Assembly: GCF_000613445.1 (NCBI RefSeq)
Contig: NZ_BAIZ01000019.1
Span: 1 to 62,469 of the forward strand
Reading direction: 5' to 3'
Length of the DNA: 62,469 bases
From: Hoylesella shahii DSM 15611 = JCM 12083
GTDB taxonomy: Bacteria; Bacteroidota; Bacteroidia; Bacteroidales; Bacteroidaceae
Shown: positions 44,234 through 52,779 of the stretch, piece after piece
Layout: each line of letters begins with the position of its first letter
Numbering within the stretch: the first letter of the stretch is position 1
Made by a program: the position numbers and the translations under genes
Notes under the pieces: generated by a model
What the model was told of the DNA's origin: nothing
What the model saw: only the letters and a program-made list of their open reading frames with translations
Databases searched by the model: none

Positions 44234-44383
44234 TTAGGCATTTTTGCCATGATATATTCTAATGCCGAACAGATAGACTTCTGTATTACCTTTTTCCCCA
44301 TCATGGAGTCTCTTCACGGTAAGAACGTTTATGAGACCACCGCCGAATGTTGTTTTCATTTCTTTTTCAGTTAAAGTTCTCAT
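44234..44383 (-). CDS. GG-leader peptide C, 49 residues
   Basis: A short frame, easily missed at usual length cut-offs. It reads MRTLTEKEMKTTFGGGLINV, then LTVKRLHDGEKGNTEVYLFG and IRIYHGKNA. The leader MRTLTEKEMKTTFGG has the Leu, Met and GG of double-glycine leaders but is only 15 residues. The predicted mature peptide has about 34 residues, is basic and hydrophilic, and is unlike peptides A and B. A promoter (TACCTTTG) lies 59 bases upstream. The neighbours are HTH 3 and the regulatory-like secreted protein. Confidence 0.6.
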   Translation of the reverse strand: MRTLTEKEMKTTFGGGLINVLTVKRLHDGEKGNTEVYLFGIRIYHGKNA

Positions 44384-44441
44384 TTTTCTACATTTTAATA
44401 GTTATACTTATTTGTTGCGTAAGTGTCGACTTCTTACATCG

Positions 44442-44449
44442 CAAAGGTA
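44442..44449 (-). promoter_or_regulatory. -7 element TACCTTTG for peptide C
   Basis: Minus-strand TAnnTTTG 59 bases before the ATG at 44383. No clear -33 element is seen. Confidence 0.5.
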
Positions 44450-44487
44450 TAAACAATGGAAGGTCTTTAAAAGGAATTTTATAAAAA

Positions 44488-44817
44488 TCATACGTTCCTT
44501 GCAATAAAATTACACGGAATGTCTAGAACAAACGTTGCATTTACAGCTCCACAGCCAAGAACATTCAGTTCTTTTTCTCCTATAAAACTTACTTTGAGTT
44601 CCATACTCAAATCAAAATCATTGGTATAACGAAATGTTTTCTTTGTTCGACTATAACTAATTTTCGCTCCCAATTTCTTCAACCCATGCAGGATATAATA
44701 TAAATCACGCCGTGAAACACAAATGGACGTTGCCAGTTCATCAGGTGAACCTGTGCACTGACAGCTGATAAGTTGGTGTATCTTCTGAATTCTTTTCAGT
44801 TCCTCTATGAAATACAT
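44488..44817 (-). CDS. Small helix-turn-helix protein HTH 3, full length
   Basis: 109 residues, the most complete of the HTH set. An N-terminal helix MYFIEELKRIQKIHQLISCQ leads into the HTH SPDELATSICVSRRDLYYIL, then a wing-like YSRTKKTFRYTNDFDLSMEL. A C-terminal part ends VLDIPCNFIARNV. The layout follows HTH 1, but the sequence is clearly more distant than HTH 1 and HTH 2 are to each other. It probably regulates the peptide C unit lying just after it. Confidence 0.68.
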   Translation of the reverse strand: MYFIEELKRIQKIHQLISCQCTGSPDELATSICVSRRDLYYILHGLKKLGAKISYSRTKKTFRYTNDFDLSMELKVSFIGEKELNVLGCGAVNATFVLDIPCNFIARNV

Positions 44818-44823
44818 TTGAAC

Positions 44824-44930
44824 TATATTATTAAAACTAGGTGAAAGTCAAAACTGTTGGTGTAGTAAAAGGTGCAATGACTGTGGCTGTAATCTGTCTT
44901 AGCACCCAGTATCCGCAGGCGGTTCAGCAT
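44824..44930 (-). pseudogene. Remnant of a fourth HTH copy
   Basis: About 34 codons read MLNRLRILGAKTDYSHSHCT, then FYYTNSFDFHLVLII-stop. They match the tail of HTH 1 (LDNLRALGAKIDYSRSDYTF). The HTH itself is missing, and the piece directly follows the ABC ATPase end, the same order as ABC end - HTH 2. Confidence 0.6.
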
Positions 44931-44939
44931 GTTTTCTTA

Positions 44940-45572
44940 TTATATTACGTTGTTTTGCACGTGCCAGAGGCGTTGGAAAACGCCGTTTTGGGCAATCAAC
45001 TCGCTGTGTGTGCCACTCTCGGCCACTTCTCCTTTATCGATAACCACTATCCTGTCGGCATCTTTGATGGTGCTTAGGCGATGGGCTATAACGATGATGG
45101 TTTTGCCTTGTGCGGCCAAGGCGTGCAGCGTTTCTTTTACGAAACGTTCGGAAATGGAGTCGAGCGACGAGGTGGCCTCATCGAAGATAAGCACTTCGGG
45201 CTGCTTGTACAGTGCGCGCGCGATGGCAATGCGCTGCCTTTCGCCACCCGAAAACGTGGTGCCTTGTTCGCTCACGATGGTGTCTAGGCTTTTGGGTAGG
45301 GCATCGACAAAATCTTTTAAGCCCAACTGCGTAATGATGTCTAGTACACGGCGCATGTCGGGTTGCAGGTCGCCCAGGCAGATGTTAGAGAGCAGCGTGC
45401 CTGAAAACAGTTCCACTTTTTGCGGAACGATGCCGATGAAACGGCGCAGACTCTCGTTGCTTATCATCGCAATGTCGTACTGGCCAATACTAATCCGCCC
45501 CAACTGTATGGGGTAAATGTTCTGTAATAGTGATACGAGCGTGGTTTTACCCGACCCGCTTTCGCCAACAAC
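44940..45572 (-). pseudogene. ABC exporter ATPase domain without its membrane part
   Basis: About 210 codons form a complete nucleotide-binding domain but nothing before it. Walker A is VVGESGSGKTTLV; then come the Q-loop IVPQK, the signature FSGGERQRIAIARAL, Walker B VLIFDEATSSLD and the H-loop IAHRLST. The parent was most likely a C39-peptidase bacteriocin exporter; its peptidase and membrane domains are gone. Immediately upstream and out of frame by one base is the N-terminus of an HlyD-type protein. The catalytic ATPase residues are intact, so the loss was by deletion and not by drift. Confidence 0.75.
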
Positions 45573-45688
45573 ACGGCAGCCAACATGACTGTGTAGATTA
45601 CATGCCGCTTCTGGCGTTTCTGATAGAGATAGGTGCCTACACTATCAGACACCCATTCGGTGGGTAAGAGTTCTGGTTGTTGCTCCAT
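45573..45688 (-). pseudogene. N-terminal fragment of an HlyD-family secretion protein
   Basis: 38-39 codons read MEQQPELLPTEWVSDSVGTY, then LYQKRQKRHVIYTVMLAAV, like the cytoplasmic start and the beginning of the single helix of an export adaptor. Then the sequence jumps into the ABC ATPase domain at Walker A. In this genus such exporters are arranged HlyD then ABC, so one deletion would produce the join. The junction is one base out of frame, which is within the single-base error seen elsewhere. Confidence 0.55.
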
Positions 45689-46092
45689 AATGGTAAAATT
45701 AGGCGATAGTTTTTTTAACTTGTTATCATCTGATTATACTAATGTGCGCAATAAGCATATCAATTGCGATAGTATTTCTAGATGTTATTGTTCTTTGTAT
45801 TCTGGATTTCCAAATAAAATGTACAATGTAATCCATGCTTTAACGTCTCATGTTGTTGTATTGAGAAGTGAAGCAATAGGTTGTTTGCGTTGTAAAGGTT
45901 TTGTATCTCTATAATTCAAACGCAAAGGTAGATAATGTTTATTAGATTGGCAAATTAAATGTAAAGAAATATTGCATTGGAATATCCGTGAAACGCTTCA
46001 TTTAATTTGTTGTGCTTGTATGCTGGTGTAGATGTGTGCCCCAGCTTCGAAGGCGGTAATCTTGCAGCATGTATATTGTGTGTGAGGAGCGA
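45689..46092. other. Gap with promoter of the exporter remnant
   Basis: AT-rich, with one minus-strand promoter at 45923-45930. No gene is supported. Confidence 0.5.
45923..45930 (-). promoter_or_regulatory. -7 element TACCTTTG
   Basis: Minus-strand TAnnTTTG 235 bases before the HlyD fragment. It probably drove the former exporter operon. Confidence 0.45.
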
Positions 46093-47172
46093 TTAGCGTA
46101 AGAACGCGACCACTCTCATGAGTGGGACGCCGAAGTTGAAGTTGTCGCTGCCATTGCTTTTGGCAAAGTTCACGGCAACCAGTCGGCCATAATCGTCGAC
46201 CACAGGCGACCCACTCGACCCAGGCATTGAGGGGATACTGTAGGTGACGCGTTTGCCATCGGGCTGTTGTGTAACGGTTCCGCTGGTGAATTGTGCGCGT
46301 ATTCCGTTATCCGTTTTAGCCAGTGCCATACCATAATTGTAGCCAATCATAAACACCGATTGGTTTATTTCCAATTGTTTATCGTCGGTAGCCAAGGCAT
46401 TATCAACGGTAAAGACGTAGTGTCCATCGGGAGTTTGTTTGCTGTTTAATTGCAATAGAGCAAGGTCGGAATGTGCATCTTCGGATACACGGAGCAGCGA
46501 GCAAGGCCTTTTCATGAAGTCGTCCCACGAGTTAACATTGTCGCCATCGTAGGCAATACCAAATTGCGAGTGCAAGCGAATAGAGAAATTATCACTTAGG
46601 ATGTTGTTCCACACACTGTTTTTTAAGTTTTCGGCCTGTTCATATCGTGCTTTAAGTGTTTCCACCTCCTGTTGCAGAGCAAAAATTTCCTCGTTACTAA
46701 GGTTGGTGCGCGTGTTGCCATAGTAGTCTTGATAAATGTTTTGCTGCGCATATTGTTGTAGGGCAGCATAGCGTTGGCTCATCGAGTCTTGCAAGGCTTG
46801 TATGTATTTCGTATAGTTTTGAATGATATTGTTGATGTTGTTTTTTACAGTAACCTTGTCAACTGCTGGGGCCACCACGTGTCGGTTGGTGAGTATGTTA
46901 CCCGAATTGTCGATAAAAAAGCCAGTACCGTTAAGCACACCAGGTTGTCTTCTGATATTGGCAAGATTGCTTGTGAGATTAACAAATTGGCCCTTTTCGT
47001 CGAGACCAGAGAAGTAGAGATGCTCGCCGCTAGTCAAAGTGAGGTCGTAATAATATTGGTTACAGATAAGCACCACGCCCGATTTCTGTTCGTTGAAGAT
47101 ATCCTGTGGGTTTTTCTTACAGCCAGTAAGAACAAATATAAAGAGTGCGATTAAAGGATAAAGCTGTTTCAT
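46093..47172 (-). CDS. Trypsin-like serine protease lipoprotein
   Basis: 359 residues with lipobox FVLTGC, so it is anchored in a membrane facing the periplasm or outside. A chymotrypsin-fold protease of the S1C/DegP type is indicated by the triad: His98 in NILTNRHVV, Asp in HSDLALLQL, Ser in MPGSSGSPVV. No PDZ domain follows. An inserted helical segment of about 80 residues between His and Asp (QALQDSMSQRYAALQQYAQQ) is unusual for the family and may be a coiled coil. It is a single gene, pointing toward the peptide island. Confidence 0.83.
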   Translation of the reverse strand: MKQLYPLIALFIFVLTGCKKNPQDIFNEQKSGVVLICNQYYYDLTLTSGEHLYFSGLDEKGQFVNLTSNLANIRRQPGVLNGTGFFIDNSGNILTNRHVVAPAVDKVTVKNNINNIIQNYTKYIQALQDSMSQRYAALQQYAQQNIYQDYYGNTRTNLSNEEIFALQQEVETLKARYEQAENLKNSVWNNILSDNFSIRLHSQFGIAYDGDNVNSWDDFMKRPCSLLRVSEDAHSDLALLQLNSKQTPDGHYVFTVDNALATDDKQLEINQSVFMIGYNYGMALAKTDNGIRAQFTSGTVTQQPDGKRVTYSIPSMPGSSGSPVVDDYGRLVAVNFAKSNGSDNFNFGVPLMRVVAFLR

Positions 47173-47552
47173 ACAATGAGATATTTGCTATTTAGGCTGT
47201 AAAGTTACGAAGTTTTTCGAACATCGTTGGCATTTTAATAATATTTGTGGCGTTGACGGGGAGAAGCGCACGTAAGTAAGAGGTTCTGCTCTTCATGCGA
47301 TAGGGTGGAAATGCAGACCGAAGGTGAGGAAAAGTTTTGGGGTGGTTGATGGTGCAAAACATCCATTTCGAGCAAAATATAGAAGGTGGCGTTGTTAGCT
47401 TTGCCATGCAATGCAAGCAGTGATGCTGCTAAGCGCCGTATAAAACTTAGATATTGATGCAAATAAGAGGCTTTAGAGTAAATATATGTCAAGTATTTAT
47501 GTCTAATAATATCTTTTTTTGAGGAATAATTGCGCATTATAGAGCAAATTCT

Positions 47553-47560
47553 TATCTTTG
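47553..47560 (+). promoter_or_regulatory. -7 element TATCTTTG with no gene behind it
   Basis: Perfect TAnnTTTG, about 800 bases before acpP. The near absence of coding frames after it suggests it drives a non-coding RNA. Confidence 0.5.
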
Positions 47561-47567
47561 CAACGCA

Positions 47568-47845
47568 TTTCAGAGATTTAGGGTCGTAAACTTAAAAACA
47601 ACTAAGTGGCGACACGGACGATTGTCAGTTGTTTGTCCGCATTCCAACCATTTACATTCGCATACCACAATTAGACAATCAATCTCTTCGAAAACACCCC
47701 GACTATCCCCCTAGGTTGACAGTTGAGCGCATGTTCTTAGCTCCAGCTTTTGGGGGATAGTCATATTAATACAGCAGAGCATTGAGGCTTATGCTATTCT
47801 TAATTGCGTGCAAACGCATCTTTCTACGCGTGTTTTGGAAAGCGT
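47568..47845 (+). ncRNA. Candidate structured RNA
   Basis: Downstream of the promoter lies a non-coding block with a perfect 11-bp stem: GACTATCCCCC at 47701-47711 pairs with 47752-47762. An inner GAGC/GCTC helix (47725-47728 with 47740-47743) is also present. Further helices are possible near 47810-47840. No match to tmRNA, SRP RNA or RNase P signatures is seen; a 6S-type RNA is possible but unproven. The ends are guesses. Confidence 0.35.
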
Positions 47846-48357
47846 TTAGAGCTAAAGTGGAGAATAAAGACCACTTAAGACCGTGCCGCACACAGTCAAT
47901 CGGCTTATTTGAAGCCAAGCGTTTACGAAAATTTTAATTGGCAATATTTTATTATACAGCTTTAATATGCGTACGCACATGCGTGTGTGTAGCGCGCGAA
48001 GTAAATAAAATGTAAGGCGAATAGGACTGAAAAATAAGGGTGGATAAGGTGCAGAACAATCGAGAAACATAGTAATGACATACCCTGCCTAAATGAAAAT
48101 CAACGATTTGAAAGCAAAATGGTGTGTAAAAGCTCAAAATTAGTTCCTTTTGACGTTGGCGTTAAAAGCTAAAATCTGTCTTCCTTTTTCCTAAAAAGTG
48201 GTTAAAATCCCTAAAATCAATGCACAATAAGGGGGTGAGTGTGCAATAAAGAGTGCTTTTTTTGGTGAAACACTTGTGAGTATGAATAAAAATGATTTCC
48301 TTTGCACCCGAAATTTTGGATGAAATTTATTTACAAACACATTTAAATCTTACAATT

Positions 48358-48594
48358 ATGTCAGAAATCGAATCGAAAGTAAAAGCTATCATCGTTGATA
48401 AACTCGGTGTAGACGAAGCAGAGGTAAAGCCCGAAGCAAGCTTCACCAACGACCTTGGTGCAGACTCACTCGACACCGTAGAACTTATCATGGAGTTTGA
48501 AAAAGAATTTGGCATCTCTATCCCCGATGATAAGGCTGAGAAGATTGGCACCGTTGGAGACGCCATCGCTTATATCGAAGAAAACGCAAAGTAA
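48358..48594 (+). CDS. acpP: Acyl carrier protein
   Basis: 78 residues from the ATG at 48358; the longer open frame upstream adds non-homologous residues. The carrier carries growing acyl chains of fatty-acid synthesis on a phosphopantetheine attached to the Ser of [10 protein letters not shown]. The acidic four-helix sequence ([20 protein letters not shown]) is typical. It is followed by fabF and rnc in the order common in Bacteroidetes and many other bacteria. Confidence 0.96.
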   Translation: MSEIESKVKAIIVDKLGVDEAEVKPEASFTNDLGADSLDTVELIMEFEKEFGISIPDDKAEKIGTVGDAIAYIEENAK

Positions 48595-48605
48595 AAAGCA
48601 AAAGC

Positions 48606-48651
48606 TTTTGGTTATGGTCTCCTGCACAATAGGCTGGAGCCATAACCAAAA
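48606..48651 (+). terminator. Long hairpin between acpP and fabF
   Basis: TTTTGGTTATGG (48606-48617) pairs with 48640-48651, extended by CTCC/GGAG. There is no T-run, so it may be a partial terminator or RNA-stability element that sets acpP above fabF. Confidence 0.6.
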
Positions 48652-48824
48652 ACTCTTAGTGTGCATTGACACACTAGGGCAATTATCAACAAGGCCGATT
48701 TCGACTTTCGCATCAGGCGGTGGATAAGCGAAGGTAACCTGCGTATTAGCTTGACTTACGACCTTTTCTCTTCCACCCGCGCGTTTGTTGTAAACGCCCT
48801 TTAAAGCAATATTTTTTCATTTCA

Positions 48825-50086
48825 ATGGAGTTAAAAAGAGTAGTAGTGACGGGCCTTGGAGCCGTTACACCCGTTGGCAACACGCCCGAAGAGACGTGGG
48901 CTAACCTGTTGGCCGGTAAAAGTGGCGCAGCGCCCATCACACATTTCGACACCACCAATTTCAAAACCAAATTCGCTTGCGAGGTAAAAGACCTTAATGT
49001 GGCCGATTACATCGACCGCAAAGAGGCTAGAAAGATGGACCGATATACACAATTGGCCATCATCTCTGCTATGCAGGCTATCAAAGACAGCGGATTGGAT
49101 ATGGAGAAAGAAGACCGAAACCGCATTGGGGTGGTCTACGGCGTGGGTATCGGAGGTATTAAAACCTTTGAAGATGAAGTTACTTACTATGGGCAACACC
49201 TCGGTGAGGAGCCCAAGTTCAATCCTTTCTTCATCCCTAAGATGATTGCCGACATCGCTGCCGGACACATCTCTATTATGTATGGCCTACACGGACCAAA
49301 CTATGCCACCACTTCGGCTTGCGCATCGTCAACAAATGCTTTGGCTGATGCCTTCAATCTCATTCGTTTGGGTAAGGCCAATGTTGTGGTTAGCGGTGGC
49401 GCTGAGGCTGCAATATGTGGCTGCGGTGTTGGTGGATTTAACGCTATGCACGCCCTCTCAACACGCAACGACGACCCCGAACGTGCTTCGCGACCATTTA
49501 GCAAGAGCCGCGACGGATTTGTTATGGGCGAAGGCGCTGGCTGCTTAATCCTAGAAGAACTGGAACACGCCAAAGCTCGCGGTGCTAAGATCTACGCAGA
49601 GATGGTGGGCGAGGGCGCAAGTGCCGATGCACACCACATCACAGCTAGTCATCCCGAAGGATTGGGTGCTAAACTCGTGATGCAAAATGCAATGGAAGAC
49701 GCCGGACTGAAGCCCGAAGATATCGACTATATCAATGTACACGGCACATCAACTCCCGTGGGCGACATCTCGGAAGCTAAAGCCATCAAAGAACTTTTCG
49801 GCGATGCTGCATACAAACTCAATATCAGCTCAACCAAATCGATGACGGGACACTTGCTCGGTGCTGCAGGAGCCATAGAGCAATGGCCACTGTGCTTGCG
49901 GTGAAGAACGATATTATTCCCCCAACAATCAACCACGACGAAGACGACGTGGACGAAAATATCGATTACAACCTCAACTTCACGTTCAATAAAGCCCAAA
50001 AACGCGAGGTGCGTGCCGCATTGAGCAATACATTTGGCTTTGGAGGACATAACGCTTGTGTTATCTTCAAGAAGTATGCTGAGTAA
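48825..50086 (+). CDS. fabF: 3-oxoacyl-ACP synthase II, one frameshift
   Basis: 420 residues when repaired, the usual length. It condenses malonyl-ACP with acyl-ACP during fatty-acid elongation. The N-terminus is MELKRVVVTGLGAVTPVGN, the active-site Cys is in TTSACASSTNA, and the two His are in VHGTSTPVGD and SMTGHLLGAAGA. The frame breaks near 49880; one restored G gives GAIEAMATVLAVKN, so the gene of this essential enzyme is almost surely intact in the cell. The C-terminus NTFGFGGHNACVIFKKYAE is normal. Confidence 0.93.
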
Positions 50087-51404
50087 TCTTATCGACAGAG
50101 TAAGGCTTCCCTTCCGAAAGGAAAAGGAGCTTTACTCGTCTTTATTTGAGATTCTTGGGTTTTATCCGCGAAACATTGCCTACTACAAACTGGCCCTCAT
50201 GCACAAGAGTGTGATGAAAAGGGGGGCTAATGGCAAACCTGTGAACAACGAACGACTGGAGTTTTTGGGCGACGCAATACTGGATGCCATCGTGGGCGAC
50301 ATCGTTTATCGACGTTTTCCTGGCAAAAGAGAGGGCTTCCTTACCAACACTCGAAGCAAACTGGTGCAGCGCGACACGCTTAACCGACTGGCGCAAGAGA
50401 TGGGAATTAGCAGGCTGATACTCTCGTCGGGGCATAGTTCATCGCATAATAGCTACATGGGCGGTAACGCTTTCGAAGCTCTTGTGGGCGCTATTTACCT
50501 TGATAGAGGCTATGCCAGTTGCATGAGGTTCATGGAAAAACGCATCCTTACTAAGATGATTAACATCGACAAGGTGGCTTATAAGGAAGTGAACTTTAAA
50601 AGCAAACTGATAGAATGGAGCCAAAAAAACCGCGTGAAACTGGAGTTTGCGGTGAAAGAGCAGGGCAAAGACAAAAATGGTAGCCCCTTCTTCCTTTTCT
50701 GTGTGGAGCTTGAAGGCATCGAAGGATGCTGCGGCCGCGGGTATAGCAAGAAGGAAAGTCAGCAATTGGCGTCTAAACTTACGCTCGAACGACTTAAAAA
50801 AGAACCCCAGTTTATCGATCAGGTGTTTGTCGCTAAGGCTGTTCGCGTTAAAGCAGAGGAACTTGACGAGAAGGGCGATAATGTTTCTACCCAAACACCA
50901 ACGGTCGAGAAAGGCGGAAATGCTTCGCAAACGCTGGCCACCGACGTGACGCTAGCGCAAAACGAACAGCAAACCACACTGAAGGGGGCACAAAATAACG
51001 ACACTAATAGCTGTGATGCCACCAGCGAACTGACGACCGAACGCAAGAACGAAAGCCAACAACCAACGGTGAAGCATCCAACAAAGCTTGCTAACGGTGT
51101 TAAAGGCAACGAAGCGGAGAAGCAACAAACCAAGAATCAAGAGAGAGAGGCCAACAATAAGGCCGAAGAAATAGAATTGGAGGTTTATAGGGACGATGCG
51201 CCCAAAGACGAGCCAGCAGAAAAACAACAGAGCCTGTACGTGAAAAGGGACGAAGAAGATGTGGCCACGGTGCTAGACTTCGATGACGACCCAGAATTCG
51301 ACCTCAGTCATATCACAGCTCGCCAACAGTCGCGCGAGGAAATTATTGCAGCTGCTGAGGCTGCTGCCTTTAACGACGAGCATACCGACAATCAAAACCA
51401 ATGA
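50076..51404 (+). CDS. rnc: Ribonuclease III with long C-terminal extension
   Basis: 442 residues from the ATG at 50076, which overlaps the fabF stop by 11 bases. It cuts double-stranded RNA in rRNA and mRNA processing. The catalytic motif NERLEFLGDAILDAIVGD is at residues 58-75, with the second acidic site in GGNAFEALVGAIYLD. A dsRNA-binding domain follows (about 165-245), ending GYSKKESQQLASKLTLERL. The last 190 residues are a low-complexity tail rich in Glu, Gln, Asn, Thr and Lys, about doubling the usual size. No domain is seen in the tail. Confidence 0.93.
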   Translation: MLSNLIDRVRLPFRKEKELYSSLFEILGFYPRNIAYYKLALMHKSVMKRGANGKPVNNERLEFLGDAILDAIVGDIVYRRFPGKREGFLTNTRSKLVQRDTLNRLAQEMGISRLILSSGHSSSHNSYMGGNAFEALVGAIYLDRGYASCMRFMEKRILTKMINIDKVAYKEVNFKSKLIEWSQKNRVKLEFAVKEQGKDKNGSPFFLFCVELEGIEGCCGRGYSKKESQQLASKLTLERLKKEPQFIDQVFVAKAVRVKAEELDEKGDNVSTQTPTVEKGGNASQTLATDVTLAQNEQQTTLKGAQNNDTNSCDATSELTTERKNESQQPTVKHPTKLANGVKGNEAEKQQTKNQEREANNKAEEIELEVYRDDAPKDEPAEKQQSLYVKRDEEDVATVLDFDDDPEFDLSHITARQQSREEIIAAAEAAAFNDEHTDNQNQ

Positions 51405-51437
51405 CGAACGCATTGATAGGCGTGAGTATGCCTTAAC

Positions 51438-51486
51438 AAAACTGCACCCCAACTATGTTATAGCATCGTTGGGGTGCAGTTTTGTT
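51438..51486 (+). terminator. rnc operon terminator
   Basis: AAACTGCACCCCAAC (from 51439) pairs with GTTGGGGTGCAGTTT (from 51468), followed by T-rich sequence. Confidence 0.82.
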
Positions 51487-51980
51487 TATGCCTAGTGGGG
51501 CAAAGGTGGGGCAAAGGGGCCAAGTTCTTAGCCCCAATCTATCTGCTTGTTGAAAAACGGGCAGACTGATTTTGTTTTGTATCGCTGCAATGGCATGCCT
51601 GTTGCACTTCGATGGTGGTCGTTTTATTGCGCTTCTGGGCTGGCTTTTCCCTGAGGTTGAATGCCTATCTTTGTGCTTGTTGGCACTGCTTATAGCTTAA
51701 TGTTGTTGGTGTGATATGTTAATTTGGTAAATATATTTTACAAAACGTAATTTTCTGACCGACCATTCTAGACGAAAAAACCAACTAAAACCTATATAAA
51801 ACACCCCTACGAGCGAAAAATGGAAGCACGTTTCAACCCATTTTTCGCCCTTGTTTTTGCTATTTACTATGTTTTTGCATTTCTATTTTACGAAAAGTTG
51901 CGCCAAATTTGTGTTCGCAATAACCCAGAAATAGCTCTTTTTCTTATCTTTTCGTTCTGTAATATGCAGCAAAACGCCTT

Positions 51981-52068
51981 GCATTTAGCAACAAAACACC
52001 TTGCGTTTTGCTGCAGATAGCACTGCGTTTTGCTGCTAAATGCACTGCGTTTTGCTGCAAATTGCGCT
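51981..52068. repeat. Four-unit period-22 tandem repeat
   Basis: Exact 22-base spacing, with units starting at 51981, 52003, 52025 and 52047. The last three share GCGTTTTGCTGC followed by variable bases and a C/T-rich end. An inverted copy (GCAGCAAAACGC) precedes the array. Confidence 0.78.
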
Positions 52069-52779
52069 GCCGTTTTGATTTTGTCTTTGTTGTTTTAGTA
52101 GCAATATGTTTGTAAAATGCGCGTTTATATGTCATAAAGACGGTTTTAAGAGAGAATTTCTAACCGTATATAATAATAAAAGTTGTTGCTGTATAATTGC
52201 TACCTTGGCAGGGTGTTTTATCCTTGATGAAGGCCTTACAAGGGCTGTTTTTACCATAAAAATAAATAAATGGGTGTAAATCAGCTTATTACAAACTTTT
52301 AAAATACGCGCGAAAATAAGCCCGACGGCAGAGAATTTTGCGCCGTGGGCATTCATAATGTTAAAATATGGTGGAAATATTTTACAGTTTTGCGAGCCTA
52401 AACAGGAAACAACACACAAACAAGAATACTGGAAACATTGTGGTCTAACGGCCTATTGGATTTTAACCCAATGCTCCCTTTGTTTGGTGGATGTGGCTTG
52501 GCAATAACCGCAGTTGCTAACACCACTATTATATATACGCGCGCACGCGCGAGATTAGGTGCTATAAAGCCGTTAAGCGATTGCCAGAAGGCGAAACTTA
52601 ACGGAAAATAACAAATAAATAAGTGGCGATAATGCGACAGAATAAAATAAATTAATTTATTTTCTGCAATCTTCTAAGTAATATTTGATTGTTAATTGTA
52701 TTAGTATTGTAAGGGTTTATAAACCTTGTTCGAACAACAATAGATTTACAATCGCTTTATATATATATTTGCTAAACTT

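Larger units (their letters stand above)
47173..48357. other. 1.2-kb non-coding stretch before acpP
   Basis: It holds a strong plus-strand promoter at 47553, a candidate structured RNA behind it, and then AT-rich sequence up to acpP. Open frames here (for example 47235-47537) show no coding character. Confidence 0.55.
51405..52779. other. 1.4-kb non-coding stretch with repeats
   Basis: After the rnc terminator it holds a TATCTTTG at 51666-51673 with no gene behind it, a TATTTTACAAAAC...CCATTCTAG motif near 51730-51772, an inverted repeat of GAGCGAAAAATGG type near 51812-51850, and the period-22 array at 51981-52068. Nothing coding is supported. Confidence 0.6.

Noticed and set aside
47568..47845. 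Calling the block tmRNA, SRP RNA or RNase P RNA
   Set aside because: None of their conserved motifs could be found by eye.
52440..52510. Possible tRNA near GGTCTAACGGCC
   Set aside because: No acceptor or T-arm pairing and no CCA or GGTTCRA motif.
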